This document shows, piece by piece, positions 15,953-25,521 of a DNA stretch of 64,000 nucleotides. Location of the stretch: the NCBI GenBank assembly GCA_963758025.1, contig CAVWUA010000003.1:186001-250000 (forward strand), in the 5' to 3' direction. Made by a program: the position numbers and the translations under genes. The stretch is from CAVWUA01 sp963758025. Lineage in GTDB: Bacteria > Planctomycetota > Planctomycetia > Isosphaerales > Isosphaeraceae. Position 1 is the stretch's first letter. Each line of letters opens with the position of its first letter. The notes under the pieces are model-generated. The model saw only the letters and a program-made list of their open reading frames with translations, was not told the DNA's origin and searched no databases.

Positions 15953-17722
15953 TCAGGCGAGGTCGGGTTGCGGTTCGCCGGCCAGGGCTTCCACGCCGAT
16001 CCGATGGCAGAAATCGCCGAAGGGCTCGCCATCGAGCCGCTCCTCCTTGAAGCGGGTGAAGACGGGGATCAATTCAGGGACGATCTGCTCGAAGGGAACG
16101 TAGTCCCGGAAGATCGCGTTCAAGCGGCCCCCGAGCGTGCTCCCGCCGAGGAAGACCGTGTAGGTCCCCGCGCTGTTGGTTCCATCGTCGTTCTTCACGG
16201 CGGAGCGACCGACGAGGCCGATATCGGCGTTGTACGGGCGGGCGCAACCGTTCGGGCAGCCGGTCATGCGGATGGTGAACCGCTCATCCCGCAAACCGAG
16301 CTGCTCCATCGCCGCTTCGAATTCATCCATGAGCGACGGCAAGGCACGCTCGGCCTCGGTGACGGCCAGACCGCACGTCGGCAGGGCCGGGCAGGCCATC
16401 GACCAGCGCCGGACGGTCGAAACCTGCTCGACCTGGGCGATCCCGTACTCCTCGAGCAACCGCTCGATCTCCGCGCGCCAGGAGGACTCGATGTCCATCA
16501 GGAGAAGCGACTGCTGGCAGGTGAGCCGGACGGGGATCTGATAGTTCTGAACGATCGTCCGCAGGCCGGTCATCAGCCGCAAGGGGCCTTCGTCCTTGAT
16601 CCGGCCGTTCTCGACGGGGATGCCGAGCGAGAACTTGCCGTCCCCCTGATCGAGCCAGCCGAGGTGGTCGCAGACCTCCGTCACCGGGTTGTCGCGCGGT
16701 GCCGCGAGGGGGGCTCCAAGGTATTCCTCGACCTTCGCCTTGAAGGCCGGCAGGCCCATGTCGTGGATGACGTACTTCAGGCGCGCCCGCTTCCGGTCGG
16801 AGCGGTTGCCGAGGTCGCGGAAGACCTTCACGACCGCCTCACCCACCTTGAGCACGTCGCCACGGGGGATGAATGCCAGCTCTTGCCCGAGCGCCGGGAA
16901 GGTCTTGCCCGCGCTCGGGGTCGTCCCCAGGCCGCCACCGACCAGCACGTTATAGCCGACGATCTCGCCGTTCTCGACGACGGCCAGGAAGCCCAGGTCG
17001 TTGGCGTGCACGTCCACGCAATTGTCATCCGGCAGGGCGAAGGCCGTCTTGAACTTGCGAGGGAGGTACGTCTTGCCGTAGATCGGCTCGGTGGGGTCGT
17101 CGTTCGGGGTGGAGACGAGGCTCGGCCCTTGCCTGGGGAGCAGGGGGTTATCGACCTTCTCGCCATCCAGCCAGATGTCGTAATAGGCATTCGATCGCGG
17201 CGCCAGGTGGGAGGCGAAGGCCGCGCAATCGGCCTGAAGCTGCTCGTGGACCTTGTCCTTGATCGGCGCGGGGCAGCTCAGCACGTTCCGCTCGACGTCG
17301 CCACAGGCGGCCAGGGTGGAGAGCCACGTGTCGTTGATCGCCCGGATGACGCTGCCCATGTCCTGCTTCAGGATTCCGTGAAGCTGGAACTCCTGCCGGG
17401 TGGTGATCCGCAAGGTCTCGTTGCCGAAGCTGCGGGCCAGCTCGTCCTCGGCGAGGTACTGCTCGGCGGTCAGCTTCCCGCCGGGCACCCTCGTGCGCAC
17501 CATGAACTGGAAGGCCTTCTCCTTCCCCTCCCGCTTGAGCTGCAACCGGGCATCGCGGTCGTCCTGCTGGTACGAGCCGTGGAATTTCAGGACGTTGGCC
17601 GCATCCTCGGTGATGTGGGTTTCCTGATTGCCGATCTGCTCGATCAGGGGGAGACGGAGATACTCGCTGGCGTCCTTGATCCCCTCCACCTTGCTCGGCT
17701 TGCCGTTCGTGTTGGTCGCCAT
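15953..17722 (-). CDS. cysI: Siroheme sulfite/nitrite reductase (ferredoxin- or NADPH-dependent hemoprotein)
   Basis: This intact 589-residue protein has the two half-repeats of the siroheme reductase family: TTRQEFQLHGI and VRLTCQQSLLLMDI are the siroheme-binding arginine regions. The cysteine pairs in CPALPTCGLA and GCPNGC supply the 4Fe-4S/siroheme ligands. It reduces sulfite to sulfide, or nitrite to ammonia, with six electrons in the cytoplasm; family members are hard to separate, and I favour assimilatory sulfite reductase. It stands alone with its own promoter and terminator. Sulfide produced here could feed the sulfur-carrier operon at 53-58 kb. Confidence 0.88.
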   Translation of the reverse strand: MATNTNGKPSKVEGIKDASEYLRLPLIEQIGNQETHITEDAANVLKFHGSYQQDDRDARLQLKREGKEKAFQFMVRTRVPGGKLTAEQYLAEDELARSFGNETLRITTRQEFQLHGILKQDMGSVIRAINDTWLSTLAACGDVERNVLSCPAPIKDKVHEQLQADCAAFASHLAPRSNAYYDIWLDGEKVDNPLLPRQGPSLVSTPNDDPTEPIYGKTYLPRKFKTAFALPDDNCVDVHANDLGFLAVVENGEIVGYNVLVGGGLGTTPSAGKTFPALGQELAFIPRGDVLKVGEAVVKVFRDLGNRSDRKRARLKYVIHDMGLPAFKAKVEEYLGAPLAAPRDNPVTEVCDHLGWLDQGDGKFSLGIPVENGRIKDEGPLRLMTGLRTIVQNYQIPVRLTCQQSLLLMDIESSWRAEIERLLEEYGIAQVEQVSTVRRWSMACPALPTCGLAVTEAERALPSLMDEFEAAMEQLGLRDERFTIRMTGCPNGCARPYNADIGLVGRSAVKNDDGTNSAGTYTVFLGGSTLGGRLNAIFRDYVPFEQIVPELIPVFTRFKEERLDGEPFGDFCHRIGVEALAGEPQPDLA

Positions 17723-17776
17723 CAGGACGGTCCTCCTCGCTCTCTAATCCGACGATTCACCTGGAGAGGGGCCACT

Positions 17777-17809
17777 AAGTTCAGTTTACTCATGAAGATT
17801 GTCAACAAT
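17777..17809 (-). promoter_or_regulatory. Candidate promoter and operator of cysI
   Basis: On the minus strand TTGACA (17800-17805) and GAACTT (17777-17782) are spaced by 17 bases, the latter a weak -10. The -35 lies inside the palindrome ATTGTCAACAAT (17798-17809), a plausible repressor site. Confidence 0.4.
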
Positions 17810-18549
17810 GCATTTTAGCGACTTGACGAGGAAAGATCAATCGGGCCTGGCACGGCGTCGGGAGGATTCCCGGAGTTCGAAGTCTGGGTGGTCTTTTAGG
17901 GCCTCCTCTATGCGCGGAACCACCACCCTTTTTGAGGTTTGGCCGAGGCGGCGCCCTCGCACCCGCCCCGGCCTGTCCTCCCGCCGGAATCGTGTCCACG
18001 GAATGTCACTCCGGCCCTTCCGTTGTGCGCGGAGGTGCGCACGATCAGCGACACTCTCTGGAGGCGGATCTGGGCCTCCCGGCGATCCTCGGGACGGCCC
18101 CGGAGCGGCGGAGAATTGACCGAACTCCTTTTTCGAGAAAAACTTCCGTCGATAGCCCCGTTCCGAACGAGGCCCAAAAATGGCCGGCAAGGTCAGCGAC
18201 ACTCCGGAACCGCGGGTATCAGGGCCGGAAAATCCGCGCTACTTCTTTTTGATTAAACACTTACGTCAATATGATCTCAGGCGGACACGGAAAAGTTACG
18301 CGTTCGGTATCCACGACATCCGGGGTGGCCAGAGGCATGCCGAAAGAATGTCACTGAGGTCCCTTCACGCGCTCGGCGGGGGTTCGCCCGTCCCGCGAAG
18401 GCAGGACGAGGACCAGGTCTCCCGTCGAGAAAGACCCATCAGCCGACGTCCGATCGTCCTTGGGCTCGACTGGGAAGCCTCTCGCGGAGGGAGTACACTT
18501 GAGTTCGTCCAGGAACCGAGGGACCATTTCCGCGCGGGGGTCATTTCTG
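17810..18549. other. Intergenic region without a supported gene
   Basis: About 740 bases separate cysI from the next gene. Several open frames exist but none has a credible start or family. Short imperfect repeats occur (GAATGTCACT at 18002 and 18347, and TCAGCGACACTC at 18046 and 18194). A minus-strand stretch with IEEALKDHPDFEL has coding-like composition and might be a gene remnant. Confidence 0.4.
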
Positions 18550-19071
18550 ATGGCCGACTATCACCTGGAGGGGCCGAAAGCGGCGCGGATGTACGAGGTG
18601 ATCCTGCCGAAGAAGCTCGGCTATTTTGGCAAGGTCGAGGAAGTCCTGGAAGACCTCTTCCACGAAGAGGCCATCCGGGACATTCCCTTCGTTCAGCAGG
18701 CGATCGCGGAACATCTCGGCCGGGATTCGGGGTTCGATGAGGAGGCGTGGGTCAAGACGCTCTGCCGCGCCTCGCGGGGCTACTCGATCTACGAGATGGA
18801 CGGCCGGTATCTCTCGCCGACGGGACCGATCGACGAGCGTGTGCTGGTCATCCGTTTCATCTTTCATAATCCCGGCGTGGAACCCAACGCGCCCGAGACC
18901 GACTTTCTGGCCGTCTCCCTCGCCGTGGTCAACCACCTGGTCGCCCACCGATTCGCCGAGGAGCTGGGGGTTGAGGAGGAGATCTGGTTCCTGGAGTACA
19001 GCAACCCTCAACTGGCCATCTGGCGGAAGAATCTCCCGGAACCGAGAATCACCCCGGAGCAGGACGTATGA
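18550..19071 (+). CDS. Hypothetical protein, first gene of a four-gene run
   Basis: The 173-residue protein starts MADYHLEGPKAARMYEVILP and is soluble and acidic, with a hydrophobic helix late (FLAVSLAVVNHLVAHRFAE). Its stop overlaps the DinB start by four bases (ATGA), so the two are translationally coupled; SUI1 and a small membrane protein follow. No motif known to me. Codon use and coupling make the gene itself secure. Confidence 0.7.
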   Translation: MADYHLEGPKAARMYEVILPKKLGYFGKVEEVLEDLFHEEAIRDIPFVQQAIAEHLGRDSGFDEEAWVKTLCRASRGYSIYEMDGRYLSPTGPIDERVLVIRFIFHNPGVEPNAPETDFLAVSLAVVNHLVAHRFAEELGVEEEIWFLEYSNPQLAIWRKNLPEPRITPEQDV

Positions 19072-19559
19072 GCAACGAAGTGATCGAGCGCTATGCCGCC
19101 GGTGGCTCCCTGCTGGCGTACGCGGTGCAGGGGCTGACCTCCGAGCAAGAAAAAGCCCGTCCCGGCCCGGGTGCCTGGAGCATCGCCGAGCTGGCCGCGC
19201 ATCTGGCCGATAGCGACCTGGTCGCCGCCGACCGCATGAAACGGGTAATTGCCGAGGACGAGCCCGCGCTTCTGGCCTTCGACGAGAACGCCTGGATCGA
19301 GCGGCTCGGCTCGCGGGAGATGTCCGTCGAGGAGGCTGTCAACCTCTTCGCCGCCAATCGCCACTGGATGAGCCAGATCCTTCGGCGGCTTCCGGAAGCA
19401 GACTTCGCGAGGGTCGGCATCCACAGCGAGAACGGCCGCATGACGCTGGCGAGCCTGGTGGCGACGTACGCCAATCATCTCGACCACCACCTGAAGTTCC
19501 TCTACGCGAAGCGAGGGAACCTGGGAGTGTCGATCTATCCACGCTACAGCCGGGATTGA
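19068..19559 (+). CDS. DinB-family protein
   Basis: The 163-residue protein carries the DinB/YfiT four-helix pattern: PGPGAWSIAELAAHLADSD with the first metal-binding His, and LASLVATYANHLDHHLKFL with the HxxxH-type pair near the C-terminus. DinB superfamily proteins are metal-binding and some are bacillithiol or mycothiol S-transferases; the substrate here is unknown. It overlaps the preceding gene by four bases. Confidence 0.85.
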   Translation: MSNEVIERYAAGGSLLAYAVQGLTSEQEKARPGPGAWSIAELAAHLADSDLVAADRMKRVIAEDEPALLAFDENAWIERLGSREMSVEEAVNLFAANRHWMSQILRRLPEADFARVGIHSENGRMTLASLVATYANHLDHHLKFLYAKRGNLGVSIYPRYSRD

Positions 19560-19592
19560 ACGTCGATCGTTCGAGAGGAGGAGACGTCACCA

Positions 19593-19946
19593 ATGGGACG
19601 CCTGTTCGCCGGAACCCCCTGGGACCGTCCGCCAACCTGCGAGCGTTGCGGGAAGCTGGAATCGGAGTGCGCGTGCCCGCCACCCGTCGAGGAGCCGGTC
19701 CGCATCCCTCCCGAAAAACAAACAGCGCGGCTCCGGCTGGCGAAACGGGCGAAGGGGAAGGTCGTCACCGTCGTCGGCAACCTCGATCCGGACGGCAACG
19801 ATCTGCCCGCGCTGGCCGCCACCTTGAAAACGGCGTGCGGGACCGGGGGCACGGTGAAGGAGGGGCACGTCGAGCTTCAGGGAGATCACCTCGACAAGGC
19901 CGAGGCGGCGCTCGCCTCACTCGGCTATCGGACCCGTCGCGGATGA
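19593..19946 (+). CDS. SUI1/eIF1-like translation factor (YciH family)
   Basis: The 117-residue protein has an N-terminal zinc-ribbon-like part (PTCERCGKLESECACPPP) and then the SUI1 fold: RLAKRAKGKVVTVVGNLDP, LKTACGTGGTVKEGHVELQ and a final LGYRTRRG. The CGTGGTVKxxxIELQG-type motif is diagnostic. Bacterial YciH influences start-site fidelity on the 30S subunit. It is the third gene of the run and overlaps the following membrane protein by four bases. Confidence 0.9.
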   Translation: MGRLFAGTPWDRPPTCERCGKLESECACPPPVEEPVRIPPEKQTARLRLAKRAKGKVVTVVGNLDPDGNDLPALAATLKTACGTGGTVKEGHVELQGDHLDKAEAALASLGYRTRRG

Positions 19947-20290
19947 TCCGCGCCTCGCGCATCGTGGCCGCCGCCCTGGGCGCGGCGGTGCTGGGGTGGC
20001 AGGTCGTGAACTGGCGTAACGGGCGGTTCGTTCACGACTTCCTGCCGGCCGATCTCATCCTCGGCACGTTCCTGGTCGTCAGTGCCCTCTGGAAAGGGGA
20101 GCGCGGGGCCGCCGCCGCGATGCTCGGCGGCTTCGCGGCGATGGGAGGGGTCTTCCTCTCCGCGACGACGTTGCGAATGTTGCGCGGTGGATACGACATG
20201 GGGACCGCCCTGACAACGCTCGGGCTGGTCCCCTGTCTGATTCACACAACTGGCCTGGGCCGCTGGCTCGTCCGGTCGGAACGCGGTTGA
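19943..20290 (+). CDS. Small integral membrane protein
   Basis: The 115-residue protein contains about three to four hydrophobic segments (around residues 7-22, 38-55, 61-75 and 85-100) with short loops. It starts inside the SUI1 stop (ATGA) and is therefore coupled to it. No family recognised; it resembles generic small planctomycete membrane proteins. It converges on dsbD. Confidence 0.65.
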   Translation: MIRASRIVAAALGAAVLGWQVVNWRNGRFVHDFLPADLILGTFLVVSALWKGERGAAAAMLGGFAAMGGVFLSATTLRMLRGGYDMGTALTTLGLVPCLIHTTGLGRWLVRSERG

Positions 20291-20306
20291 AGAACCCCGG
20301 GATCAA

Positions 20307-22526
20307 TCAATCCCGCTGGGCCACCTGCTTCGTGCCGTGGTAGCGTTCCAGAGCCGATTGAAGGAAATCGGCGAAGACGTTCGGTTCGCTCGCGCCGCTC
20401 TGCCGGGCGAGGATTTTGCCGTCCGGGTTGAGGACGACGTAGAACGGGTTCGTATTCTCCTGCGCCAGTTCAATCTGCCGCAGGGCGTTCTTCGTGGCCA
20501 GATCCTCTTTCTGCTCGTTGTTGAGGGTCTCGATCGGCACCGTGTCGGTATAAAGCTGGACGGTGACGAACTCCCGCAGCTTATCGACGACCTCGGGTCG
20601 GGGCATGACCGACTCTTCCATCTGGCGGCAATTGGTGCAGAAGACCCCGGTGAAGTCGATCAGGATCGGCTTGTTTTCCTGGCGAGCCGTCTCCATCGCT
20701 TCCTCGTAACTCATGCCCCAGACGACGCCGTGGAAGCTCTTTTCCTGCCGGATCGCCTCCTCGGGATCGGTCGAAACAGCCTTCTGCGGCCCTTCGCCCG
20801 GAGCGGCCCCCGCCACGAACGTATGACGTGCCAGGTCACCCACGTCCGGCGGAAGCAGGCCGACGATCAGGCGATCCCAGACGCGGCTCTTCGGCGGGTT
20901 GCCGAACAGGGCCGGGGCGAGGAACAAGGCCAGGCAGCAGAAGACGACGCCAAAGAGCAGGCGGCCCGGCCCGACCTTCACGGCCTCATGGTCGTGATCC
21001 GTCCGGAACAGACCGAGCAGGTAGATGCCGCAAACCATGGCCAGGATCACCCAGATCGCCAGGACGACCTGAGCATCGAACCAGGCGTTCTGCGGCGTGG
21101 TGCCCAGGGCCAGCTCCGCGTTGTTGATGAACTTGAACGCCGCGCCCAGCTCGATCAGGCCGCCGACGATCTTGACGGAGTTCATCCAGTCGCCGCTCCG
21201 GGGCAAACGCGAGAGCAGCCCGGGAGCCAGGGCCAGCAGGAAGAACGGCAGGGCCAGCACGGTCGAGAACGTGGCGAGGCCGATCACCGGGTAGAGATAA
21301 CTGCCGCCCGCCGCCATCACCAGCAGGCCGCCAACGACCGGAAACGTGCAGGTGAACGAGGTGATCGTCAGCGTCAGGGCCATGAACATGACGCCGATCA
21401 GGCCGCCCCGGCTCTCCCCCTGGGCCGAGGAGTTCAGAACGAAGCTCGGCAAGCGGAACTCGAAGAAGCCCAGCAGGCTCAGGCCGAACGCGACGAACAG
21501 CAGCGAGACGAGGATATTGAACCAGGCCGAGCTGGCGAGCTGCTGCGGCGACGACGCGCCGAAGATCGCGGCGAAGAGGACGCCAAAGAGCGTGAAGATG
21601 CCGATGATCGCCAGGCAGTACGTGATCGCCAGCCCAGTCGTGCTGCCGCTCTTGCGGGCCTGTCCTTGCTTGACGAAGAAGTTGACGGTGATCGGCACCA
21701 TCGGCCAGACGCACGGCATCACCAGGGCGAGCAGCCCGGCGCCGATCGAGAGCATCAGGAACGGGATCAGCCCTTGCTCCAGCGACTTCTGCACCTCGTT
21801 CGTCGCCACCGAGGTCGTCGCGAGGTCGCTCGACGCGTCCTCCCGCGTCCCAAGGGTTGCGGCTGTCTCCTCGGTGGGAGCGGCGGAGTCGGCTCAGGAG
21901 CGGGAGGGGCCGCCGCGGTCGTTTTCCGGGGGCGTCGGCGGCGCCACGGCCGCCTTGCCGTCACCGGGAAGGACGGTCAACTTGGCCGCCGGCAGGGTCC
22001 AGCGCCCGGGAATGCTGCACTTGCTCGCGTCACAGATCTGGTACGACGCCTGCACCTGCAACGATTTTTTCCCGGTGGAGTGCCGGCCGGGACCGTGAGC
22101 GGAATGCTCCAGGTGACCTCGTCCTCGAAGAACTCGACGATCTCCAGGTCGGGGAACAGGGGTCCTTCTCCCGGTGCGGGGCCTTCGCTCGGCGTCCACT
22201 CCCCGGCGACCTTCAGCCCGGCTGGATCGAACAGGTCGAACTCGGTCTTCTTCGGACCACCCTCGCCCTGGGTCGTCGAATAGATGTGGAAGCCCGGTTT
22301 TAGCTTCGCCGTGACGTTCAGCTTGACCGTCTCGCCGGGCCGAGCTTCTTTCGGCGTGACCGAGGTGGTGAGCGTCACCTCCTTCGGCTTGAGCGCGGCG
22401 GGCGTGTCCTTCGTCTTGGGCTGGGCGTCGTCCGCATGCGACCGGGGCGATACCGGCGAGGCCCACCAGGACCGCCAGTAGGGTCAAGCCGGATCGAAGC
22501 GGCCAACGAAACCTGTGGTTAGGCAT
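20307..22526 (-). CDS. dsbD: Thiol:disulfide interchange protein DsbD, frameshifted in its N-terminal domain
   Basis: From ATG 22526 there is a signal peptide, then the DsbD-alpha immunoglobulin-like domain (VTPKEARPGETVKLNVTAKL, then SYQICDASKCSIP with its redox cysteines), a membrane domain of about eight helices starting PFLMLSIGAGLLALVMPCVW, and a thioredoxin-like C-terminal domain with FTGVFCTNCRQME (CxxC). DsbD carries electrons from cytoplasmic thioredoxin across the membrane to periplasmic disulfide partners. Frame changes near 22430, 22075 and 21893 split the N-terminal third; the membrane and thioredoxin parts are continuous from about 21890 to 20307. Indel errors are likely because all domains remain recognisable. 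Confidence 0.85.
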
Positions 22527-22839
22527 GAGGTTATCGCCTCTGGGAAGGAGTCTCGCGGGCGGCCTGGGAATGCCCACTCAGATGGTTGTCATGGTAGTCC
22601 AGAACGGTCGTTCCAACAAGCGAGGATGGCGCAACGCGTCCGACATCCCACCATTATAGGCGTTAAAGGCCAGGGCATCGAGACCCGGCCAGCGATTCGG
22701 CTTGACCGGACCGGGGGACTCTCCTACGATCCCCGGCCACGGCGGTCGCCTCATGTTGAATCCTCCTCGCCTGCTTCACACCCGAATTCTCGGCCGTTCG
22801 GTAACGACACTCCAGCCATCTTTGGGCGAGACTGTACCC
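22527..22839. other. Intergenic region between divergent dsbD and phosphatase genes
   Basis: No gene or distinct motif is seen. In-frame ATG 22753 could extend the phosphatase upstream by 29 residues. Confidence 0.4.
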
Positions 22840-23439
22840 ATGCGCATTGCGATCGCCCTGTCCGCCGTCGTGGGCCTGTCGGCGGCATACTGGTTGACGC
22901 GGGAAACCCAGGCCAACCGGCTCGTCTGGGACCACTTCGACGTGGTCAAGCCCGGCATCCTCTACCGGAGCGGCCAGCTCACCGCCGACCAGCTCGAAGC
23001 GGCGGTGAAGCGGTACGGGCTGAAGACGATCGTCAGCTTCCAGGTCCCCGGCCGCGGCGTCGAGCGCGAGCGGGCCCTGGCGAAGCGGCTTGGCGTCGAT
23101 TTCCTGAACCTGCCAATGCGGGGGGATGGCTCCGGCCGCGAGGACCAGTTCCGCCAGGTTCTCGAAGCCTGTGACGATCCGGCCCGCCGGCCGGTCCTGG
23201 CCCACTGCGCCCGAGGGACCTGCCGCACCGGCGCGACCGTCGCCCTCTACCGCTTCGAGCGCGATGGCTGGACCGTCGAGGATGTCGCCGCCGAGATGGA
23301 GCGGCAGGCGTACCGCGACGGCTGGCTTCCGGGATACGTGTACGAGATGGTCGAGCATCGACCGTTCGAGGAGCGGTATGAACCCGCGATCCGATTCGAC
23401 CGCAACCACCGCGACGGAGCGCCCGACGATGTCCGTTGA
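22840..23439 (+). CDS. Dual-specificity/tyrosine phosphatase-like protein
   Basis: Starting at ATG 22840 the product is 199 residues with an N-terminal hydrophobic anchor (IALSAVVGLSAAYWL). The active-site loop is VLAHCARGTCRTGA, the HCx5R signature, preceded by KPGILYRSGQL, the common opening of DSP/PTP folds fused to membrane anchors. It would remove phosphate from tyrosine, phosphoinositide-like or sugar substrates outside or at the membrane. Its stop lies inside the next gene, a membrane protein, so the two are coupled. Confidence 0.8.
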   Translation: MRIAIALSAVVGLSAAYWLTRETQANRLVWDHFDVVKPGILYRSGQLTADQLEAAVKRYGLKTIVSFQVPGRGVERERALAKRLGVDFLNLPMRGDGSGREDQFRQVLEACDDPARRPVLAHCARGTCRTGATVALYRFERDGWTVEDVAAEMERQAYRDGWLPGYVYEMVEHRPFEERYEPAIRFDRNHRDGAPDDVR

Positions 23440-25050
23440 TCTCTCCCCAGTCTCAACACCGTCCCGCCAGTTCCGGCTCGATCCGCGTCGTCCGGCCCTG
23501 GCCTTGCCGGAACGCACCTGGGCCGTCCTGGCCTGGATCGCCCTGGCCTCGGGCTTCGTCCTGATCGGCGGCGGCAATCTCGACCCCGGCCCGATCGAGG
23601 CCCGCCTGGGACTCGCGGCCGGCGAGGCGGTCGGCCCGTTCGGTCAGGTCTATGGCGGCTGGGACCCCGCGCTCTGGCCCGCGCAGGTCGTGGCGAGCCA
23701 CGTCTGGGCGTGGGGTTACGGCGGACGTCCCGTGCCCGCCGCGATCCGCTGGCCGGCGGCCATCGCCGGGCTCTTGATCGGCCTGATCCTCTCGCGGCGC
23801 GCCTCCGCGCGCCTGGGACAACGGGCCGGCATCCTGACGGCGCTCTGCTTCTTCGGTGGCATCGCGCTGATCGATCGTTCGGCCGGCGCGGGGATCGACC
23901 TCATCGCGGCCCTGGGGGTCATCGGTGCCCTGGACCGCATCCTCGGCAAAGGCTCGGACTGGATCGCCGGGCTCTGGGCGGCCCTGGCCGTGCTGTCGGG
24001 CGGCTGGCCCCCCTTGGCGATGATCCTGCTGCCGATCGTCGTGCTTGGCCGTCAGGGAGCCACGCTCTCGGCGCGTCTGCTGATCCCGCCCGTGCTCGCC
24101 TTCGCGGGATGGTCGGCCTGGGCGTTGTCGGTGGCTCCCGCCGAAGCCTGGGCCGCGGCCTGCACGCTGCCCCTGACCCAGCCCTCGGCCTGGACCCTGT
24201 CGCTCGAAGTGCTCGCCCTGGGCTTGCCCTGGTCGCCGTTCGCGTTGCTGGCGGCCTGGCGATCGGTCCGCGACGGCTGGACGGACGAGGGCCGCGCGGT
24301 GACCCTCGGCTGGCTTCAGGTCGTGGGCGTCGCCCTGCTGGCCGGAACGGTGATTCCAGGCTTGGCCGTCCCCGCGAAGATGACCGCGATTGCCGGCCTG
24401 GCCTTCGTCGCGGCGGCCGGGCTGGATCGGGTCTGGAGTGGGACCCTCCCCCGAGCCCCCCGCGTGGCCTTCTTCGCGATGGCGTTGATCGTGGTGCTGC
24501 TCTGGACGGCCCTGGCGGTCCTCGGCGGTGGGTTCCTGGCGGCGAGCGTCTCGTATTATCGCCAGGTTTCGCTGTTGCTCATCGCCTTGGGCATGGCCGT
24601 CGCCTGGATCACGGTCGCCGCCGCCTGGCACGGCAAGTCGCGCTGGGCGTTGGGCATGGTGATCGGGGTCGCGATCTGCCTGAAGCTGGCGCACTGGGGA
24701 ATCTACGTCCCCGAATGGAACTACCGCAAGAGCCAGGGGCCCTGGGGACGGGCGATCGGCCAGTGGGTCTTGCCGAACTGGCCGATCTTCACCTTCCATA
24801 CGTGGCCGTATGACCTGGCCTTCGCCACCGAGCGGCCCGTGCGGCAACTGGCTGATCCGTTGCTCTTGAAGTACAAGCGGCAGGACCGGCCGAAATACGT
24901 TCTCCTGCTGCCGAGCGAGTTGCGCACTGGCCCGAGCAGGCCCCCCGGATCATCAAGGTCCGCGAGTTCGAGGACCAGTGGGGCGTCCTCCGCATCCTCG
25001 CCCGCACCGAGGGGGACCTGGGCATCACCCACGACCCGAGGGACGACTGA
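23429..25050 (+). CDS. Multi-pass membrane protein, glycosyltransferase-39-like, one frameshift near the end
   Basis: ATG 23429 overlaps the phosphatase by 11 bases. About ten hydrophobic segments fill a protein of about 540 residues. The outline (N-terminal loop with DPGPIEARLGLAAGEAVGPF, many helices, C-terminal soluble tail) resembles ArnT/PMT-type glycosyltransferases, although the usual DE motif is not obvious. Near 24925 one missing base shifts the frame; restoring it gives FAHWPEQAPRIIKVREFEDQ and an end at 25050. Likely a lipid-linked sugar or phospholipid modifier, by context with the phosphatase; this is inference. Confidence 0.55.
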
Positions 25051-25074
25051 GCGGGACGCCTTCGCGCATCGCGC

Positions 25075-25416
25075 TCAGTCCTTCTTCGTCCGCGACTCCT
25101 TCTCGGTGATCCCGCTGATGCCGAACCGGCGGGCCAGTTCGGCCTCGACCTCGCTCCAGGCGATCTCCTGGTGCCCGAGCAGGACGAGCGTGTGGAAGAC
25201 CAGGTCGGCGACCTCGTGGACGAGGTGAGCGCGTCCCTCCGGCCCCGGCTCATCGGCGGCGGCCACGACCTCGCCGGCCTCTTCGGTGATCTTCGCCCCG
25301 ATCTTGGGCACGCCCCCGTGCAGCAGGGACACGACGTAGGACCGTTCCGCGGGCGGGTTCGCCTTGCGCTCGGCGATCACGGACATCAAGGCGTCCAGAA
25401 TGGATGACTCGGGCAT
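25075..25416 (-). CDS. hisE: Phosphoribosyl-ATP pyrophosphatase
   Basis: The 113-residue protein has the MazG-like helical fold of HisE: KIGAKITEEAGEVVAAADE with the EExxE metal site and HLVHEVADLVFHTLVLLGHQ. HisE hydrolyses phosphoribosyl-ATP to phosphoribosyl-AMP and pyrophosphate, the second step of histidine synthesis. The usual length matches. No other his gene is nearby, and HisI is not fused, which is common in planctomycetes with dispersed his genes. Confidence 0.9.
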   Translation of the reverse strand: MPESSILDALMSVIAERKANPPAERSYVVSLLHGGVPKIGAKITEEAGEVVAAADEPGPEGRAHLVHEVADLVFHTLVLLGHQEIAWSEVEAELARRFGISGITEKESRTKKD

Positions 25417-25521
25417 GATCGGTGCGGCTCCCTCTCGGTGGCGTGCTGTTGTTGCAAAATCCAACATATTGCCAGAAACAGAGTGCGGACACAGGGCCGT
25501 TTTTCCGTTAGAATCGCGGGC

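Noticed and set aside
15749..17818. Long plus-strand open frame over the sulfite reductase gene
   Set aside because: It is an antisense shadow of the conserved minus-strand gene, caused by high GC at third positions; composition is Gly/Arg/Asp-rich without any family. The same holds for long plus-strand frames at 2363-3469, 7219-8442, 20337-22283, 34569-36554 and 56267-57898.
17908..18202. Minus-strand frame with coding-like end (IEEALKDHPDFEL)
   Set aside because: No start, no family and interrupted composition; kept only as a remark in the intergenic entry.
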